In this document: positions 17,137 through 25,730 of the stretch, in pieces
Position numbering within the stretch: position 1 is the first letter of the stretch
Layout: each line of letters opens with the position of its first letter
Origin: Hymenobacter properus
Lineage (GTDB): Bacteria; Bacteroidota; Bacteroidia; Cytophagales; Hymenobacteraceae
Reading direction: 5' to 3'
Assembly (NCBI RefSeq): GCF_015694735.1
Contig: NZ_JADQDP010000002.1
Coordinates: 186,001 to 250,000, forward strand
Length of the DNA: 64,000 nucleotides
Program-made: the position numbers and the translations under genes
The notes under the pieces: model-generated
What the model was told of the DNA's origin: nothing
Database searches by the model: none
Seen by the model: only the letters and a program-made list of their open reading frames with translations

Positions 17137-17246
17137 CTTCCTGCCCGACCAATGGTTGCAACGCCAGCACAACAAAGCCGGCCCCGCGCAAGCGGAACCG
17201 GCTTCATAAGGGGGCTAAGCCCGAAAAAGTGTCCTAACGGCTGAAT

Positions 17247-18122
17247 TTAAGCCAACAGGCCACCGGCGCGCGAAGCATCTACTACCTCGGCTGCCTGCAG
17301 GTATTCGTCGAAAGCGGCGGCAGCATCGGCGGCGGTGTAGGTAGCACCCAGGCCCGAGGTGAGGGGCACGTTCGACTGCACGGTGTTGTTTTCGGTGGGG
17401 CTAGCGGCCGTGTAGGCCGGGATGCCGTAGGAGCCACCGGCCGTGGTGACGGTGGTGGAAGGCGTAGCCGTGACGCCGCTGGTGTAGATGGCGTTCGAGG
17501 CCAGGTCATCGGCGGGGTTCACCCACGGCAGCTGGCCGCGCATGGTGCGGATGTGAGCCGCGTGGCGTGCCTCCACCGAGTGAATCTGCAGAGCCGTAGT
17601 GAGCAGGGTAGTGCCAATCAACTCGCCGGCGCGGCCTTTGTAGGCGCGCACGCCAGCGTCTTCTAGCAACTGGGCTACCTGCAGCTGGCCCGCATAGGTG
17701 GAAGGAAACGCCGAGGGCTTGAAGCGCACGCCCGCCGTCGAGCTGCCCGTTACGGGCGTGCCGCCCGCCGAGCGGATGGCCCCCGTAAGCAGCGCCACGT
17801 GCGCGTCCTCGTGCTTCTTGATTTGGGTGATAGCCGCGGTGGCGGCGCCGGCCGGAATGGTGCCGGCCGCCAGGAACAGGCGGTAATAGTCGGCTTCGAG
17901 CAGCTCCAGGGTCAGGGCGTAGTTGAGCACCTCCACGGGCGTCGACTTGGTGCCGGCATAGGCTTTCTGGAACAGCGCGCCTAAGAACAGCGGCGTGGCA
18001 GCCAGGGCCGAGCGTTTGGCTACGGAGCCCAGGGAGTTAAAGACGGAGCGACGCGAATCGAAGCGGTCCAGTACGTCGGGGTCTACGGCCGCCAGCTGGT
18101 CGATGATTTGGAAAAAATTCAT
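17247..18122 (-). CDS. Ferritin-like domain protein B1 (first cassette copy, complete metal site)
   Basis: A 291-residue ferritin-like protein. An N-terminal MNFFQIIDQLAAVDPDVLDRFDSRR segment precedes a hydrophobic stretch with FLGALFQKAYA, perhaps a twin-arginine-type or atypical signal. The four-helix domain has the full set of expected diiron ligands: LELLEADYY, KKHEDAH, LEDAGVRAY and VEARHAAH. The C-terminal 80 residues are Thr/Ser/Ala-rich and low in secondary structure. It follows the A1 gene by 35 bases and is presumably cotranscribed. Family members are often predicted to be extracytoplasmic; iron handling, oxidation or stress roles are possible but unproven here. Confidence 0.88.
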   Translation of the reverse strand: MNFFQIIDQLAAVDPDVLDRFDSRRSVFNSLGSVAKRSALAATPLFLGALFQKAYAGTKSTPVEVLNYALTLELLEADYYRLFLAAGTIPAGAATAAITQIKKHEDAHVALLTGAIRSAGGTPVTGSSTAGVRFKPSAFPSTYAGQLQVAQLLEDAGVRAYKGRAGELIGTTLLTTALQIHSVEARHAAHIRTMRGQLPWVNPADDLASNAIYTSGVTATPSTTVTTAGGSYGIPAYTAASPTENNTVQSNVPLTSGLGATYTAADAAAAFDEYLQAAEVVDASRAGGLLA

Positions 18123-18157
18123 GGCAATGAGGAGTTACAAGTGGAGGAAAGGAAGCC

Positions 18158-18880
18158 TTATTTGCCAACCGAGCTGGCGTCCAGTTTCTGCGTGATGAAG
18201 CCTTGGGCGGCGGTAATTACATCCGTCGGCATCATCTGCTTGTCGAGGCCATTGGCGTCAACCTGGTTGTCGTCGGCAAACGAGCCGGGCGTGAGCAGGT
18301 CGCGTACGTAAGCGGCGTGGCGGGCTTCCACCGACACAATCTGGCCGGCAATGACCAGGTAAGCAGCATTTTTGAGGAGAATGCCGGCCCCGTTGTAGGC
18401 GGCTACGCCCAGGTCTTCAAAGGTTTTGGCTGCGCCCAGCACGCTGGCGCGCTTGGTGAAGTCAATGCTGGTGAAGTTTGGGGTGAGGTCCTGCAGGATT
18501 TTGCCCGGAGCGTCGCGGTTGATGGCGGCCTTGAAGAAGTCGCGGTGAATGGCTTCGTGGGCGGCTACCTGGGTGAAATAGGCCAGCTCACCGGTCTGGA
18601 AGTCGGAAGCGGGCGTCTTCACCACCTGGGCGTAGAACGCGGCTTCGAGCTGCTCCAGGGCGTAGGCGTAGTTGAGCACGCCCACATCGCCCGAGCCCAG
18701 GCTGATGCCATTGCTGACGGGGTTGTTGTCGTTGTCTTTGGAGCAGCCGGCCAGCACCAGGGCCGTAGCCCCAGCGGTAGCGCCGGCGTACATGAAAAAC
18801 GAGCGCCGCTTGATGGGCGTGTACAGCGGCTGGGCGAACGCAGCGTCGTCGGAGCCGCGGGGCTGGAGATTGTCGGACAT
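18158..18880 (-). CDS. Ferritin-like domain lipoprotein A1 (first cassette copy, complete metal site)
   Basis: About 240 residues from the ATG at 18880. The N-terminus has KRRSFFMYAGATAGATA and then LVLAGC, a Tat-like signal with lipobox, so the protein should be exported and lipid-anchored. The ferritin-like helices keep every expected ligand: LEQLEAAFY, AAHEAIH, FEDLGVAAY and VEARHAAY, followed by the VRDLLTPGSFA segment shared with A2. It is the first gene of the A-B-A-B cluster. A near-consensus -7 box (TGCCTTTG on the minus strand, 18917-18924) lies 30 bases upstream and supports the chosen start. Confidence 0.88.
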   Translation of the reverse strand: MSDNLQPRGSDDAAFAQPLYTPIKRRSFFMYAGATAGATALVLAGCSKDNDNNPVSNGISLGSGDVGVLNYAYALEQLEAAFYAQVVKTPASDFQTGELAYFTQVAAHEAIHRDFFKAAINRDAPGKILQDLTPNFTSIDFTKRASVLGAAKTFEDLGVAAYNGAGILLKNAAYLVIAGQIVSVEARHAAYVRDLLTPGSFADDNQVDANGLDKQMMPTDVITAAQGFITQKLDASSVGK

Positions 18881-18916
18881 GGTGAGAAAAGTTAAGTGGG
18901 AAAATAAGGTGGCCAG

Positions 18917-18924
18917 CAAAGGCA
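18917..18924 (-). promoter_or_regulatory. Near-consensus -7 box for the first ferritin-like pair
   Basis: Minus strand TGCCTTTG, one base away from TAnnTTTG. The predicted transcript start (about 18910) lies 30 bases before the A1 ATG. Confidence 0.4.
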
Positions 18925-18931
18925 ATACACA

Positions 18932-19152
18932 ACCGTGCGGCCTATAAAGGCCACTGCAAGGAAGAAAACCAGATTTATTGTTGGGGTATGTGAGGGCAGA
19001 TACGGCAACTGCATCAGAAAAGGATTTATGAAGCCGAAATTTTATTTTGCAAATGTCATCCTGCTGCTGTATATATCCTGGCGTTCTTTTAGCGAAAATG
19101 GGGATTCCAGCAATTCAGCCTACTTTTAAGGTTTGCTAACGGGCCGGCAACT
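18932..19152. other. Intergenic region between the ferritin-like cluster and batD
   Basis: AT-richer than its surroundings. A weak reading frame of 64 codons at 18935-19129 lacks any recognisable protein signature and I do not call it. No repeat of the large palindromic family is present. Confidence 0.5.
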
Positions 19153-20664
19153 ATGGGAAGACTTTTTTGGCGAATGGCGGGGCTCTGGTGGCTGCTGGGA
19201 CTAAGCGCAGCCGTGGCGCAGCCCGCCGCAGTGCCCAAGCCCGCCGCCAGCCCCGCTCCAGCCGATGTGGAACTGGTGCCCGGCCCGAGCGCCTTGCCCG
19301 TGACGGGCGTTTTCACGCTGGGCTTCCGGCTACGGGGCGGCACGCTGGAGAAATACTCGGATTTTCCGGAGCTCGACGGCTTTAAGAAAGCAGGCAAGAC
19401 GCGCACCAACACCGTGCGCACCGTGCAGGGCCGGCGCTTTGTCGACGTCACCATTACGCAGCGCTACGTGCCCTACGGCGAGGGCGACGTTGTCATCAAA
19501 CCCTTTCAATTGACGGTGAACGGCGTGGTGCTGCGCAGCAGCGGGAGCACCGTGCACGTGGGCCCCGCCCCGGTGCCCAACCCCGGCACCATTACCAAGC
19601 CGGCCAACCCCACCGCGCCCCTGCAAGCCGTGGGCGACCTCGACAAGATGTTTGGCAAGCCCAAGCCAGTGCTTTACCAGGACGTGCCCGACCACGCCTT
19701 TCTGGCCGTGGTGGCGGAGCGCCCGCGTGTGTTTGTGGGCGAGGGCGTGCGGGTGGGCCTCTACTTCTACCTCAAGCCCGAAGACCAAGCCCTGTTGGCG
19801 TTTCACGATTTCAACGACCAACTGCCGCCGCTGCTGCACGAGCTGCACCAGCCCACCGCCTGGCAGGAGCCCGGCCCCGAGGCCAGCGTGACGCCCGACA
19901 CCGTGCGCCACCAGGGCGAGCGTTACCTGCGTTTCCGGCTGGCCGAAAACATTTATTACCCGCTCACGGCCCAGCCCCTGCACTTCCCGCCCCTGGCCCT
20001 GACGATGGTGAAATTCAAGGTGTTGAAAAAGCCCGAGCCGGGCCAGGACAACCGCTTGGCGGGCTACAAAACCTACTACGCGCCGGGCCTGAGCGTGCAG
20101 GTGCAGCCCCTGCCGCAGGCCGAGCAGCGCGGGGCCGTGGCTGTGGGCACTTTTCAGGTGCGGGAGGCCATCAGCCGCATCCGGTTTCGGGTGGGCGAGT
20201 CGTTCACTTACACGTTTGGGGTGGAAGGGCGTGGCAACTTGGCGGCCGTGCTGGCACCCGAGTGGCCGGCCCGCCCGGGCCTGGAAGTATTTGGGCCCGA
20301 AGTGAAAGAGGCCGCCACGTCCGGCGGTGGGCGCAAGATGTTTCGCTACCGGCTGGTGGCCCGGCGCCCCGGCGTGCTCCCGCTCGACAGCCTCATCCGC
20401 CTTGTGGTGTTCAATCCGGCCACGGCCCACTACGACACCCTGCGCCCCGAGCTGCGTCCGAACATTCAGGGTGTGGCAACCCCGCCCGCATCCATGCCCA
20501 AGCCCGAAGACGACCCCTTCTACGGCCCCGCCCTGGCCAGCGCCGACGATACCCTGCAGTCGCTCGACGTGTACCGGGATGTGCGTCGCTACGCCGACTG
20601 GCTGCTCATCGGCCTGGCCGGCCTGGCCGGCTTCGGCTGGTGGCGGGCAGGGCGGCGGGCGTAA
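19153..20664 (+). CDS. batD: BatD family protein (oxygen tolerance / aerotolerance type)
   Basis: A 503-residue periplasmic protein anchored at its C-terminus. The N-terminal signal sequence (MGRLFWRMAGLWWLLGLSAAVAQ) is followed by a proline/alanine-rich linker and several beta-sandwich units. FTLGFRLRGGTLEKYSDFPELDGF resembles the opening of the BatD domain, and GEGVRVGLYFYLKPEDQ plus VGESFTYTFGVEGRGNLAAVLAPEWP match later repeats. A single membrane helix (WLLIGLAGLAGFGWW) and a short positive tail end the protein. Bat proteins are linked to aerotolerance in Bacteroides and Leptospira; the usual batA, B, C and E genes are not adjacent, so the role here is inferred from the fold. Confidence 0.8.
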   Translation: MGRLFWRMAGLWWLLGLSAAVAQPAAVPKPAASPAPADVELVPGPSALPVTGVFTLGFRLRGGTLEKYSDFPELDGFKKAGKTRTNTVRTVQGRRFVDVTITQRYVPYGEGDVVIKPFQLTVNGVVLRSSGSTVHVGPAPVPNPGTITKPANPTAPLQAVGDLDKMFGKPKPVLYQDVPDHAFLAVVAERPRVFVGEGVRVGLYFYLKPEDQALLAFHDFNDQLPPLLHELHQPTAWQEPGPEASVTPDTVRHQGERYLRFRLAENIYYPLTAQPLHFPPLALTMVKFKVLKKPEPGQDNRLAGYKTYYAPGLSVQVQPLPQAEQRGAVAVGTFQVREAISRIRFRVGESFTYTFGVEGRGNLAAVLAPEWPARPGLEVFGPEVKEAATSGGGRKMFRYRLVARRPGVLPLDSLIRLVVFNPATAHYDTLRPELRPNIQGVATPPASMPKPEDDPFYGPALASADDTLQSLDVYRDVRRYADWLLIGLAGLAGFGWWRAGRRA

Positions 20665-20671
20665 TTTTGTC

Positions 20672-20783
20672 AATGATTAATGATTAACGGCTAGTGATTA
20701 ATGCTTGTGTTGGCTCGTCCAGCGCCACGCTTCATTGCCACCAATTAACCACTAATCATTAACCCGTTAACCACTAACAAAAC
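20672..20783. repeat. AT-rich imperfect inverted repeat before aroC
   Basis: Copies of the unit ATTAATGATTAACG near 20674 and, in inverse orientation, ATTAACCACTAATCATTAAC around 20745-20765 flank a short GC-rich centre. The units are related to each other but the stem is imperfect. The element fills the gap between batD and the aroC start. Confidence 0.5.
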
Positions 20784-21863
20784 ATGTCCAATACTTTCGG
20801 CTCCCTCTTTCGCATCACCACGTTTGGCGAGTCGCACGGGGCGGGCATCGGCGTCGTCATCGATGGCTGTCCGGCCGGCGTGGCCGTGGAGGCCGCCCAG
20901 ATTCAGGCGGCGCTGGACCGGCGCCGGCCGGGACAGTCCGACCTCACCACCCCGCGCAAGGAATCCGACACGGTGCACATACAGTCGGGCCTGTTCGAGG
21001 GGCTGACCACCGGCACGCCCATCAGCCTGTTCATCCCCAACGCCGACCAACGCTCCGACGATTATTCGCACATTGCGCACGCCTACCGCGCCAGCCATGC
21101 CGACTACACCTACGACGTGAAGTACGGCCGGCGCGACTACCGCGGCGGCGGCCGCAGCTCGGCCCGCGAAACCGCCGCCCGTGTGGCCGCCGGGGCCGTG
21201 GCTATGCAGCTGCTGGCGCATTTCGGGGTTGAAATTGCTGCCTACGTCTCGGCCGTGGGCGAGGTAGAATTGCCTTTGGAATATCAGGAACTGGACCTGA
21301 GCCTCATTGACAGCAACCCCGTGCGCTGCCCGCACCCCGACACGGCCGCCCGCATGGAAGCCCGCATCCGCGAGGCGCAGGCCGCGCGCGATACTGTGGG
21401 CGGCATCATCACGGGCGTGGCCCGGCACGTGCCCGCCGGGCTGGGCGAGCCTGTGTTCGACAAGCTGCCGGCCGTGTTGGGCCACGCTTTGCTCAGCATC
21501 AATGCGGTGAAGGGATTCGAATTCGGCTCCGGCTTTGCGGGTACGAAGCTGCCCGGCTCGGTGCACAACGACGAATTCTACACCGACGAAACCGGCGCCG
21601 TGCGCACCCGCACCAACCACAGCGGCGGCAGCCAAGGCGGCATCAGCAACGGACAGGACATTTATTTCCGCGTCGCCTTCAAGCCCGTGGCCACCCTGCT
21701 CCAGCCCCAGCAAACCATTAATGACAAAGGCGAGGCCATCACCCTAGTTGGAAAAGGCCGCCACGATGCCTGCGTGCTGCCCCGCGCCGTGCCCATTGTG
21801 GAGGCCATGACGCAACTGGTGCTGGCCGACCTGCTGCTGCGGGCGCGGGCCAACCGGTTATAA
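20784..21863 (+). CDS. aroC: Chorismate synthase
   Basis: A 359-residue cytoplasmic enzyme that converts 5-enolpyruvylshikimate 3-phosphate into chorismate, the last shared step of aromatic amino acid synthesis, using reduced FMN. The three family signatures are visible: [18 protein letters not shown] at the N-terminus, [25 protein letters not shown] in the middle, and [18 protein letters not shown] later. The length is normal. No other aro gene is near. The next gene follows after only ten bases, so it may be cotranscribed. Confidence 0.97.
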   Translation: MSNTFGSLFRITTFGESHGAGIGVVIDGCPAGVAVEAAQIQAALDRRRPGQSDLTTPRKESDTVHIQSGLFEGLTTGTPISLFIPNADQRSDDYSHIAHAYRASHADYTYDVKYGRRDYRGGGRSSARETAARVAAGAVAMQLLAHFGVEIAAYVSAVGEVELPLEYQELDLSLIDSNPVRCPHPDTAARMEARIREAQAARDTVGGIITGVARHVPAGLGEPVFDKLPAVLGHALLSINAVKGFEFGSGFAGTKLPGSVHNDEFYTDETGAVRTRTNHSGGSQGGISNGQDIYFRVAFKPVATLLQPQQTINDKGEAITLVGKGRHDACVLPRAVPIVEAMTQLVLADLLLRARANRL

Positions 21864-21873
21864 AAACCATCTG

Positions 21874-23154
21874 GTGCCGGTGCATTCGTCTTTCCTTCGA
21901 TTTGGATTCATGATTCTGCTGCTGGCTGGCCGAGAACAGGTGGCCTGGGCACAGTGGGCAGAAGCACCAGGCCCCATCTTTCGCTTTGCGCCGCCAAATG
22001 CAGTGGCCCCGCCGTTTGCAGGGGCCCGCTACCGCGGAACCGTGGGCGGGCAGCAAGTCACCGTTGAGCTGAACCGCGACAAAGACGAAAACGGCGACCC
22101 GGCCCTGCGCGGCACCGTGCGTTTTGCGGGCCGGCCCGCGGTGCTTCACTGCCTGCGGGCGTGGCCAGACTACCGCCCCGCCGTAGCTCTGCGGCTGGTA
22201 GAAGCCGACAGCGCTCAGCCCACCGTCGGCGTGGGGTTTTGGCGGGCCGACCAGTCCGTAGGGCCCCGACTGACGGGCACGTGGACGGGGCCAACGGGCC
22301 CTCCGCAGCCTTTTGAACTGCACGAAGACTACCACGACGACCAGGGTAAGCTCGCCGCCGTGCCCTACGAAGTACTCATGGTGGATTACGTGGCTGTGGG
22401 GGAGCAGGTGATGCGCAGCGCCGACTGGACCCAGCGGGTGAGCCAGGACACGGTGCTGCGCCACGCAACCATGTACGGCATGTATGGCCAAGCCTACCTG
22501 CACCTACTGGGCCCCGACACCCTACGCCCGGCACTGGCCGAACTGCAGTGCCCGCCCCCGGCGGCACGCGCCACCGGACCCCGGCAAAGAGCCGGCGAAA
22601 AGCTTAATCATGTAGCCGAAGCTAGGAGACAGGGCTACTACGAGGAGCCACGTGGCACCGAAGAGGAATACAGCAGCCTTTATGTGGAATACCTGGACTA
22701 CGGGCTGTTATCCTGGGCCGAAGACCATTCTTACTGCTCGGGGTCCTCGGCTTGTTCGCACGGCTTCACCCACGTGGTATACGACCTGAATACCGGCGCT
22801 GTGCTGACGCTGAACGACATTCTGCAGCCCGGCGCCGCGGTGGCCCTACGCCACGCCTTGGCTCGCCACCTGCGCACCGATGACGACCAATCCGAATCCG
22901 GCAGCCCGACGGGCCTTGGCGGGGAGCAAAGCGCCGACGACAGCTTTGAGTGGCTGCCGTTGCCGGCCAACGACGCATTTGGCATAGTCGAAAAGGGGCT
23001 TGAGTTTCAATACAGCGACCATGAATTGCTATTCTACCGCTGGGGCCCCAACCTAGTGGTGCCTTGGGCAGAGCTGCTGCCCCTGCTGCGTCCCGATTCG
23101 CCCGTGGCCCGGATGTTGCGCGAGCGTGGGCTGTGGCTGCTAGGCCCCCAATAG
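21874..23154 (+). CDS. Secreted protein with DUF3298-like C-terminal domain
   Basis: A 426-residue protein of unknown function. The frame starts at GTG 21874; ATG 21910 is an alternative, and both give an exported N-terminus (MILLLAGREQVAWAQ). The first half is a beta-rich domain with GARYRGTVGGQQVTVEL and GFWRADQSVGPRLTGTWTG, resembling small glycine-rich sandwich units. The second half (VEYLDYGLLSWAEDHSYCSG, HVVYDLNTGAVLTLNDIL, LPANDAFGIVEKGLEFQYSDHELLF) has the order of elements of DUF3298/RsiV-like domains. A CSGSSACSHG segment may form a disulfide. It follows aroC by ten bases, perhaps by chance. Confidence 0.65.
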   Translation: MPVHSSFLRFGFMILLLAGREQVAWAQWAEAPGPIFRFAPPNAVAPPFAGARYRGTVGGQQVTVELNRDKDENGDPALRGTVRFAGRPAVLHCLRAWPDYRPAVALRLVEADSAQPTVGVGFWRADQSVGPRLTGTWTGPTGPPQPFELHEDYHDDQGKLAAVPYEVLMVDYVAVGEQVMRSADWTQRVSQDTVLRHATMYGMYGQAYLHLLGPDTLRPALAELQCPPPAARATGPRQRAGEKLNHVAEARRQGYYEEPRGTEEEYSSLYVEYLDYGLLSWAEDHSYCSGSSACSHGFTHVVYDLNTGAVLTLNDILQPGAAVALRHALARHLRTDDDQSESGSPTGLGGEQSADDSFEWLPLPANDAFGIVEKGLEFQYSDHELLFYRWGPNLVVPWAELLPLLRPDSPVARMLRERGLWLLGPQ

Positions 23155-23196
23155 CCGGGGGCAACCAGGCACCCGGCACAAACAAATCAATGTAGG

Positions 23197-23204
23197 TACA
23201 TTTG
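23197..23204 (+). promoter_or_regulatory. First of two tandem -7 boxes before nfu (TACATTTG)
   Basis: Exact match to TAnnTTTG. Its transcript would have a leader of about 76 bases before the nfu ATG. Confidence 0.45.
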
Positions 23205-23230
23205 CAACCTATGATGCCCCGTTGCGGTTG

Positions 23231-23238
23231 TATCTTTG
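23231..23238 (+). promoter_or_regulatory. Second of two tandem -7 boxes before nfu (TATCTTTG)
   Basis: Exact match to TAnnTTTG, 34 bases after the first. Two promoters would fit an iron-sulfur assembly gene that must respond to several conditions, but this is only an inference. Confidence 0.55.
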
Positions 23239-23286
23239 CCGTTGCAAGCGCGTCAAGCTTTCTCCTTGATTTTAAGCCTCCCAGCC

Positions 23287-23886
23287 ATGTCTGTTTCCAT
23301 TTATGCCGAAGCCTCTCCCAACCCGGAGAGCATGAAATTTGTCCTCAACCAAAACCTGCTGGTTGATGGCGTGAGCGTCGATTACCCCAACCTCGAAGCT
23401 GCTGCCAACTCGCCGCTGGCGCAGGAGCTGTTCAATTTCGATTATGTGGGCCGCGTATTCATTGCCCAGAACTTCGTCACCATCACCAAAACCCAGCCCG
23501 ACCTCGGCTGGACGCAGCTCATCCCCGAGTTGCGCCAGTTCCTGAAGGGCTACGTTGAAGCCGGCGGCCCCATCTTCACCGTCGACCCCGCCGCTGAGCA
23601 GAAGGCTGCCCAGGCCGCCACCGCCGGCGACCCCACCCAGCAGGAAGGTCAGATTGCCCAAAAAGTTATCGACCTGCTCGACAACTACGTGCGCCCCGCC
23701 GTGGAACAAGACGGTGGCAACATCACCTTCAAAAGCTACCACGAAGGCGTGGTGACCGTAAATCTGCAGGGCTCCTGCTCCGGCTGCCCCTCGGCTACTG
23801 TTACGCTGAAATCGGGCATCGAAAACCTGCTCAAGCGCATGGTGCCCGAAGTGCAGAGCGTAGTAGCCGAAGGCGTGCTGGTGTAA
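23287..23886 (+). CDS. NifU-like iron-sulfur scaffold/carrier protein (Nfu)
   Basis: About 199 residues from the ATG at 23287, the point where Nfu homology starts; the upstream frame covers the promoter. The N-terminal Nfu_N domain reads YAEASPNPESMKFVLNQNLL and DYVGRVFIAQNFVTITK. After an Ala/Glu-rich linker, the C-terminal NifU domain has IDLLDNYVRPAVEQDGGNITF and the cluster-binding motif CSGCPSATVTLKSGIE with its two cysteines. The protein delivers [4Fe-4S] clusters to apo-enzymes in the cytoplasm; QueG and ThiC/ThiH in this window are examples of possible clients in the cell. It is followed by a terminator. Confidence 0.92.
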   Translation: MSVSIYAEASPNPESMKFVLNQNLLVDGVSVDYPNLEAAANSPLAQELFNFDYVGRVFIAQNFVTITKTQPDLGWTQLIPELRQFLKGYVEAGGPIFTVDPAAEQKAAQAATAGDPTQQEGQIAQKVIDLLDNYVRPAVEQDGGNITFKSYHEGVVTVNLQGSCSGCPSATVTLKSGIENLLKRMVPEVQSVVAEGVLV

Positions 23887-23895
23887 GCACGAAAC

Positions 23896-24100
23896 ATTGT
23901 CGTTGCGAGCATTCCGCGCATGAAGCGGCGACGAAGCATTCCGTCCTGTCGAAACTAGACACTCTTTTTTACCAGAAAGCCCCGGTGCCGTAATGGCGCC
24001 GGGGCTTTTTGATTGGCTTCATTACAACGAAAGGCTAGTCGCGTTGAGAGGACGGATTGCTTCGTCGCCGCTTCATGCGCGGAATGCTCGCAATGACAGA
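23896..24100. repeat. Large palindromic element with inner terminator (related variant)
   Basis: The left arm, CATTGTCGTTGCGAGCATTC onward at 23896-23958, pairs with the right arm at 24036-24100 that ends GAATGCTCGCAATGACAG. The arms contain GAAGCGGCGACGAAGCA, unlike the GAGCGCAGC core of the main family, so this is a sister family or a diverged copy. A terminator hairpin sits inside at 23976-24010. The element lies between the convergent nfu and DUF5777 genes. Confidence 0.85.
23976..24010. terminator. Terminator between nfu and the convergent DUF5777 gene
   Basis: AAAGCCCCGG, inner loop, CCGGGGCTTTTT. Nested within the outer palindrome arms. Confidence 0.9.
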
Positions 24101-24114
24101 TGAAGCGCTTGGCT

Positions 24115-25035
24115 TTACAGCTGCGACTTGATGGTAAAATTCCGCGCCACGGTGAAGCCGAAATAGATGTCGCCTTTGAAGAAGTTGCCATCCGTCTGGG
24201 GTACGAAAAACTTCTCGGTCATGCCCTTAGAGTTAGTGACGTGCAGCTGGAAGACGTGGCCGCCGGTTTCGATGTCGAAGCCCAGGCCGAGGGCGTTGTG
24301 GAAGTTGTCGGCCACGTAGCCAGGCAGCACATAGAAGTAGTCGGCGGTGAAGGCCACACGCTTGGTCAGCTTCTGGCGCAGGCCGGCCCCGATGGAGTAC
24401 ACGTCGTTCTGCATGCCAGCCAGTGCCACGTAGTTGCGATGAATGAGTGTGGGCATAAGCTGCACCGACAAGCTGGGACTGAACTTGCGGGCGATGAGCA
24501 CCTGGTAAGCATAGTCGAGCCGCGAGGCCGTGCTGCGCTTTTCGGTGTTGGCAATCTCATTGAACTTGAGCGTGGTGATGGCCGACGACGCAAACAGTGT
24601 AACCGATACCGGCATGGCGTGCGCGCCGGTGCTCTGGCGCAGGGCGCGGTATTTCAGGAAGCCGTCGAAGGTTTTTTCCTGCGAGCTGCGGCCCACGCCC
24701 ACGGCCAGCCGGTCGCTCAAGCCGTACTCGAAGCTCAGGCGCAGCACGGCCTGGTCGAGGCCGAAAAACTCGTAGGCGCCGCTGTTGAGCGTGCCAAAGC
24801 GGTGCTGAATGAGGAAGGCCAGCGTGCCGCGGCCCGGCGTTTCAACGGATTGCGCGTTGATGATGTGCGTGCCCTTGAACGTGGCCGCCACCGCTTCCTG
24901 CTTGGTCGAGTCGGTGGTTTGCTTTTCGAGGTCGCGCAGCAAGTCGGTTTGGGCGCGGGCGGGGCTGGCCAGCGCGAGCAGGCCAGCCAGCAGCAAGCCC
25001 GTGAAGCAGTAAGTAGTGTAGAAATGACGGCACAT
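24115..25035 (-). CDS. DUF5777 family outer membrane beta-barrel protein
   Basis: A 306-residue protein with a signal peptide (FTGLLLAGLLALASPARA). The body consists of alternating hydrophobic strands, such as LAFLIQHRFGTLNSG, VLRLSFEYGLSDRLAVGVGRS and FYVLPGYVADNFHNALGLGFDIETGG, which predict an outer membrane barrel of about 12 to 14 strands. Motif order fits DUF5777 as I recall it. It is the last gene of a three-gene operon with YceI and a cytochrome c lipoprotein, suggesting a shared role in envelope electron or lipid/quinone handling, though that is not established. Confidence 0.78.
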   Translation of the reverse strand: MCRHFYTTYCFTGLLLAGLLALASPARAQTDLLRDLEKQTTDSTKQEAVAATFKGTHIINAQSVETPGRGTLAFLIQHRFGTLNSGAYEFFGLDQAVLRLSFEYGLSDRLAVGVGRSSQEKTFDGFLKYRALRQSTGAHAMPVSVTLFASSAITTLKFNEIANTEKRSTASRLDYAYQVLIARKFSPSLSVQLMPTLIHRNYVALAGMQNDVYSIGAGLRQKLTKRVAFTADYFYVLPGYVADNFHNALGLGFDIETGGHVFQLHVTNSKGMTEKFFVPQTDGNFFKGDIYFGFTVARNFTIKSQL

Positions 25036-25064
25036 AAAAACGGAAATAGGCGGGAAAGTTGAAG

Positions 25065-25658
25065 TTAATGGGCCGGGGTGGCGGCGCCCACGGCTGCTCC
25101 GGGCACGGCGTCGCAGGTGAGGGCCACGCGCACGGTCACGATTTTGGCGATGTTGTTGCGCACAAGCAGCGGAATTTCGATGTTGTAGTCGGCCGTGGCC
25201 ACCGGAAACGTGGCAAACGCCAGCAGTTGGCTGCCTTTCAGCTCCACGCTGGCCGGTACCGTGATGTGGCGCTTCACGCCGTGCAGGGTCAGGTCGCCTT
25301 CCACCTGCACATTGTGCGGGCCGGCGGTGGCCAGCGTGGCGGCGTCAAAGCTCACGAAGCGGCCCGAGAACGTGGCTTTCGGGTATTTGTCCGACTCCAT
25401 GTAGTTCTCGTTGAAGTGCTCTTGCATGAGCGTGCGCTTGAACACGAAGGCTTTAATCGGAACTGAAAAAGCCAGCTGCCCGCCCGCAAAGTCGAGCACG
25501 GCAGCCATCTGCTCGTTTCGGGCCTCAATATCCTCGATGGGGCTGGACGAAAAAAACGATACCCGCCCCGTCTTGGTCATGAACTTGCTTTGCGCGTGGG
25601 AGTGACTCAGTGCCGTGAGCGAGAAAAAGACCAGCAGCAGAAAGAAAGGGCGTTTCAT
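25065..25658 (-). CDS. YceI family protein
   Basis: A 197-residue exported protein with a signal peptide (MKRPFFLLLVFFSLTALSHSHAQ). The YceI barrel binds long isoprenoid chains such as polyprenyl quinones. Family marks are the early TGRVSFFSSSPIEDIEA strand, NENYMESDKYPKATFSGRF, and the VEGDLTLHGVKRHITVPA segment (typical GdLTLhGvtk). The last 15 residues are alanine-rich. The gene is in the middle of the operon, 73 bases after the cytochrome gene stop and 29 bases before DUF5777. Binding of a quinone-like lipid next to a cytochrome would be a coherent pairing. Confidence 0.9.
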   Translation of the reverse strand: MKRPFFLLLVFFSLTALSHSHAQSKFMTKTGRVSFFSSSPIEDIEARNEQMAAVLDFAGGQLAFSVPIKAFVFKRTLMQEHFNENYMESDKYPKATFSGRFVSFDAATLATAGPHNVQVEGDLTLHGVKRHITVPASVELKGSQLLAFATFPVATADYNIEIPLLVRNNIAKIVTVRVALTCDAVPGAAVGAATPAH

Positions 25659-25730
25659 AGCGAAAGAGGATGAAGTAATGAGTAGTGAGAATCAAGCCAA
25701 AGCACTTATAGCTCAATTCCGGATACTGAC

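Noticed and set aside
17075..17191. N-terminal extension of ferritin-like protein A2
   Set aside because: A promoter box lies within it, and A1 starts at the equivalent later ATG.
18935..19129. Small gene of 64 codons before batD
   Set aside because: No start context, no recognisable protein pattern, and only the AT-rich gap supports it.
20672..20783. Attachment site or origin of replication
   Set aside because: The AT-rich repeats are imperfect, no integrase or DnaA-box cluster is seen, and neighbours are ordinary housekeeping genes.
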